Below, piece by piece: positions 60,014-64,000 of a stretch of 64,000 nucleotides of DNA (positions are counted from its first letter, which is position 1; each line of letters begins with the position of its first letter). The translations under genes and the position numbers were made by a program. Source of the stretch: Epiperipatus broadwayi (Eukaryota > Onychophora > Udeonychophora > Euonychophora > Peripatidae); contig JAQFVV010012508.1 in assembly GCA_028023455.1 (NCBI GenBank), positions 1,295,877 through 1,359,876 of the forward strand, in the 5' to 3' direction. A model generated the notes under the pieces. That model was not told the origin of the DNA. It worked only from the letters and a program-made list of their open reading frames with translations, and did not search any database.

Positions 60014-61077
60014 GTAAGTTAAACTTTTATTTTGAATTTATGTTTATCTTAAATTTTTTCTATATATTTAACATTAACTGATAAGGTTGTTTGGTTTTTT
60101 TTGCTTAGAAAGGTAATAAATAACAACAAAATTATATTGCCAAGAATATTCTTTTTTTAGAAATGGATATCAATCATATTTTTCATAATCAATTTTATCA
60201 ATCATATTTTTCGTAATTAATTTTGTCATTGAAAAAATAACAGTAACAAAATATTATTATTCTTAAAAAAAGATAAAATTATATTTATTTTTTTATCTTT
60301 AATATCGTCTTTGGTAGATTAAAGAGCATTTTTATAAATGATTGTTAAGGATTTTTTTGTGTTTGGGGGGTGGTCTAGAACCATTGTATCTTCTAATAAA
60401 TTGACCTCTTTCTTACAATTTGTTATTGGCATCAACAGACCATTTTTGTAAAGAAAACATAATTTCATGCAAAGAAAATAAATAAAAGCATCTTTGATCA
60501 AATTCATCCTATGTTAGATCGGTGTGACATTTATTTTAGACATATGAGAAAATTCTATTCTTTGGGAAAGAATGATAATGCTCAAAGATTCTTTTTCTTA
60601 ATTTTGATTTTACTTGTAATAATTTTGTTTAGAAATATTAATTTGAATTACCGTTATGAAAATATTCCTGAAAAATTTTCAGCTGTTGGTACACAGGTGT
60701 GTGTGTGTGTGTGTGTGCATGCAATACCATTGCTAATGATAGGTGATAGTGTCAGTGATCTACCAAACCTGATTATTTTTTCAAAGTCTTTATTTTTTTT
60801 ATCTATTCTTTAAATGTTCAAAATTGCTCTTTAAGATCATCTATAATTTTTTTGTCTCGAGGTATTTTGCCTAATCCAATTTTTTTTTTTTTTATAGTCT
60901 TTTTATTCTTCTATTTTATCTTTTTTTATTCTTCTCCAAATTCAACATCTCTAAAAGCTACATCTTTAGTCTCTTAGCTTCACCTAATTGTCCGAGTCTC
61001 TGCTATATCTATTTTTATCACATTAAAACATCTTTATTTATACGTATTGGAAAATGAGCTCAGTCAGAAAGTTTTAC
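60014..61077. other. TBCE intron 7, mostly unremarkable
   Basis: AT-rich, with a (GT)n run at 60697-60717. The 100-codon ORF at 60511-60813 reads through this microsatellite and has no domain, so I do not treat it as a gene. Confidence 0.4.
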
Positions 61078-61317
61078 ACAGAGACTAAACTCTCCATACA
61101 GTAGCGTCACTCAGTGCAAGTCAGAGTAATCAATGGATGCAAGAAGGTTTGAGCATAAAATCCCTATCTAGTGCCTACTCATCCACTATCCCCAAACTAG
61201 TTTCTATCTTATGGCTTTCATCGGTGAGGAACCTTGGATCCGAGAGCAATGTTCCTAGATCTTAGGATCTAATGCAAGCATAAAGAATTGTGGTCATGTG
61301 ATATTTAGTGGTTTAAT
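61078..61317 (-). repeat. Family A single arm
   Basis: CTCTCCATACAGTAGCGTC to TCTAATGCAAGCATAAAG. The minus-strand motif is at 61239-61181, with core CCGATGA. It ends with the GTGGTCATGTGATATTTAG terminus. Confidence 0.75.
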
Positions 61318-61319
61318 TA

Positions 61320-62430
61320 ACATGTTTTATACAGGTTTTTCCAGCAGTGTTCTTTTTTTATTTTAAAAAAACATAACCCATAGTTGTTGTTTTTTTAGCA
61401 CTATATACTTTTGTTATTTATATTTTCTAGTATTACAACAGTGCTGATGAACTCTCGTAAAGCATTTCATAATATTTTAATTTTGCATTTATTATGGTGA
61501 CGAAAAAAGTCAGAGCTATTCTTTTTTTGCTTAGATGCCTGTTATCGCTACCATTCTTGGTGCATTTTTCAATCAATGAACCTATTTATTCAAATATCTT
61601 TTGTAATTACTAGTCGGTTGGTATCATAGGAATAGTAAATATTTTGGAGAGTCATGATTTAGTTGATCTCTTTGCTTAAGGGATATTTCCGTTTGACTAT
61701 TAGTGATTGTAATCGATAAGATAATTATAACAGCAGTCCTACCCATTATGCATGTTTACTGTTTTCTACTATAATTAGATATCATTTTAAACCATTGTCG
61801 ATCCACAGCAGGATATATATATCCTATTTTATATGACTACTGATTTTTTAATTTCTGATTCTTTTCAAAAATATTATAAAATTGAGTAATATTTGTAAAA
61901 AGTTATTAAAAAGTTATTATTGGTATCTCAGCGCTAATAATTTTGTTTTCATATATAGGATTATACTTTCTCTGAATTGTTTCTGTCTATACTGCGTATT
62001 CAAGTACATTCGTTTTAACTATTTACATATAAACTTTCCAAGTGAAACAAAGAATAAATACAATACATACATGTATACTAAATAAATTTCCCACAATTCT
62101 CAATTACATTTCAGTTATCTTTAAAATCAGAAGAACTCTCTTAAATAAGTTAATAACTTGGTATAATAAATTTAATAGAAATTCTTTAATTCATCTTTTT
62201 ATCTCATTCTTTTGAAGGAAAACAATCTTAGATTGCTCAAGTCTAATTTTATGGCCTTATTTTTTTCAGAAATGTATAACTAAGATTTTTTGCGTGTGCT
62301 CTGTGTTTATGAACTTTTACTCTTTCATTTAAGCTCATACCACTTTGATCTTAAATGAAAGTATAAACGTTCATAAAATTAGAGTAAAAATAAATATCTT
62401 AGTTCTGCATTATATATCCATGAAAATAAT
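61320..62430. other. Intron sequence, nothing recognised
   Basis: AT-rich. 'ccattgtcgatccacagcaggat' at 61793 is probably a 25-bp scrap of the RTE 3' end. An imperfect hairpin (TTTCATTTAAG...CTTAAATGAAA) lies at about 62323-62362. Confidence 0.35.
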
Positions 62431-62659
62431 ACAGACTATAATATTATGCTTGAGCAGACATTGAAGAGAATGAGATTAATGAATCTCTATTATGGAGAAT
62501 TTACTATATACAAAGGGTGGCCTTTGAGCATTCCATCATCAGATTTTCAATTGGATGGACGGTTGAAGAGTTGGAATGTGGAGTGGGTTGAAACCTGCCC
62601 ATTAATTGGCTATCTTAATATATATATCTGAGCACTTATTGCATATATGTGTAGAGATG

Positions 62660-62718
62660 ATAATCTGGACCAACTGATGATTGTTGGTTTAGTATGAAAT
62701 ACGCATATTGGTAATTAT
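62660..62718 (+). ncRNA. Hammerhead-like motif, array unit 1
   Basis: ATAATC outer and ACCAA/TTGGT inner stem I, CTGATGA at 62674-62680, stem II TTGTT-GGTTT-AGTAT (weak), GAAA 62696-62699, stem III ATACGCAT, cleavage base A62707. Confidence 0.5.
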
Positions 62719-63116
62719 TTATTTTTTCGACATATATGTGTTCAGGTGTATCAGTGTTATGAGATAGAGTGGGGAGTGGTAGGTGGTGTGAACGTCTGTG
62801 CTCATATACCCTATATATTACATATGTAGACACAGGTATATAATAAGTCTGTGTTTCAGTTATTACATAGTAGAGATGTTTGCCCATCCCTGGTATATGT
62901 ATTAAATGGATTATGTCCTGTACATGAGGGGTCAGATTGACCTTAGGTCAACATGGGTGTGACAAAAATCTCGGCCTTAGGGTGGTTTTTGAGCATTCCA
63001 TCATCAGATTTTCAATTGGATGGATGGTTGAAGAGTTGGAATGTGGAGTAGATTGAAGCCTGTCCATTAAAGTATGAAGATTTATCTGAGCACTTATAGT
63101 ATACATGTGTAGAGAT

Positions 63117-63176
63117 AATAATCTGGACCAACTGATGATTGCTAGTTTAACATGAAATACATATATTGGTGATTAT
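63117..63176 (+). ncRNA. Hammerhead-like motif, array unit 2
   Basis: ATAATC/GATTAT and ACCAA/TTGGT stem I both intact, CTGATGA 63132-63138, stem II TTGCT-AGTTT-AACAT (two mismatches), GAAA 63154-63157, cleavage base A63165. Confidence 0.5.
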
Positions 63177-63590
63177 TTATCTTTTCAGCATATATGTGTT
63201 TAAGTGTATCAGTGTTATTAGATAGAGTGGAGAATGGTGGGTCGTGTGAAAGTCTGTGCTCATATACCCTATATATTACATATATAGACACAGGTATATA
63301 ATAAGCCTGTGTTTCAGTTATTACATTGTAGAGATGTCTGCCCATCCTTGCATATGTATTAAATGGATTATGTCCTGTGCATGTGGGGTTCAGATTGAAC
63401 TTAGGTCAACATGGGTGTAACAATAATCTCAGCCTCAGGGTGGCCTTTGAGCATTCCATCATCAGATTTTCAATTGGATGGATGGTTGAAGAGTTGGAGG
63501 GTGGAGTAGATTGAAGCCTGTCCATTAAAGTATGAAGATTGTCTATCTTAATATATATCTGAGCACTTATAGTATATATGTGTAGAGATG

Positions 63591-63650
63591 ATAATCTGGA
63601 CCAACTGACGATTTCTGGTTCAGCATGAAATACGCATATTGGTGATTATT
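63591..63650 (+). ncRNA. Hammerhead-like motif, array unit 3
   Basis: ATAATC/GATTAT and ACCAA/TTGGT stem I intact, CTGACGA 63605-63611, stem II TTTCT-GGTTC-AGCAT (partly paired), GAAA 63627-63630, then ATACGCAT and A. Confidence 0.5.
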
Positions 63651-64000
63651 TATTTTTTTGACATATATGTGTTCAGGTGTATCAGTGTTATGAAATGGAG
63701 AGTGGTGGTTCGTGTGAAAGGCTGTGCACATATACCCTATATATTTTATTGAGGCTATTAATTTATTTAAAAGTTATTTTGATATTAAAGGTAATTGGAA
63801 TGTAATTGAGAGTTATGTAAAAGTTATTTAGTAAAATATTTGTGTTAACTTTATGTTGCATTGCACTTGTAAATTCTGCCTCGGCAGTGGCTAATTGGTT
63901 ATGAAATTTTAGTGTTTAATTTTAGCAAATTATGTAATTTTGAATTTACTGTATTTTGTTCATTTGGTACTTACGTACTAGACCTGCTGCATGTGTTTGT

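Larger units (their letters stand above)
62500..63720 (+). repeat. Tandem array of family F units, about 460 bp each
   Basis: Three units start at the word GGTGGCCTTTGAGCATTCC (62517, 62980 in changed form, 63439). Each continues ATCATCAGATTTTCAATTGG, TGGTTGAAGAGTTGG, GAGCACTTAT, the hammerhead-like motif and TGTGCTCATATACCC. The spacing is 463 and 459 bp. The third unit is cut short at 63720. Tandem dimers or multimers are the form in which type I hammerhead repeats with weak stem III are known to be processed. Confidence 0.85.

Noticed and set aside
60511-60813. 100-codon ORF in TBCE intron 7
   Set aside because: Reads through a (GT)n microsatellite into a Val-Cys run. No domain.
62500-63720. 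CRISPR-like array
   Set aside because: The 460-bp units are continuous tandem copies without unique spacers, in a eukaryotic intron.

Overview
The window is strongly AT-rich nuclear DNA from an animal, most likely an invertebrate. It has spliceosomal introns of 4 to 15 kb, a dense load of retroelements and foldback repeats, and one host gene I can recognise. No taxon can be fixed from the sequence alone. The mix of Penelope-like, RTE, CR1/Jockey-like, Merlin and long-LTR elements would fit chelicerates, molluscs or other invertebrates.

The backbone is the 5' two thirds of a plus-strand gene for tubulin-specific chaperone E (TBCE). Seven coding exons are visible (6512-6614, 12202-12286, 22555-22755, 27001-27189, 32926-33028, 47559-47731, 59884-60013). 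They join in frame to about 328 residues: an N-terminal CAP-Gly domain followed by leucine-rich repeats. The remaining LRRs and the ubiquitin-like C terminus lie beyond the right edge.

Nearly everything else is mobile DNA. Positions 1-898 and 55729-58642 are two copies of a long LTR. Positions 7299-10098 hold a decayed Penelope-like element (PLE) beside an inverted pair of its terminal repeats. RTE-type LINE pieces lie at 18425-19620, 25245-25345 and 27365-27805. A CR1/Jockey-type LINE fragment lies at 29750-30232, and LINE 3' ends with short-repeat tails lie at 7050 and 10311. Positions 37207-45626 are a complete LTR retrotransposon with about 2.5-kb LTRs and a gag region but no pol. A tRNA-Val-like retroposon with a 12-bp target duplication sits at 53805-53935.

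The most interesting layer is a set of foldback repeat families, called A to I here. They are built as inverted arms, and several carry RNA motifs matching the type I hammerhead ribozyme core. Family F fits best: CUGAUGA, a 5-bp stem II, GAAA, a near-palindromic stem III and a two-part stem I. It has one good copy at 53605 and a three-unit tandem array at 62500-63720. Family A, with about sixteen copies, has a matching two-part stem I with compensatory changes, a covarying stem II and a palindromic ACUAGU stem III before a C. Families B, C and D carry looser versions. Hammerheads are known from PLE pseudo-LTRs, so these repeats are probably non-autonomous PLE terminal units that have filled the TBCE introns, often with a ribozyme-like motif on the sense strand of the gene.
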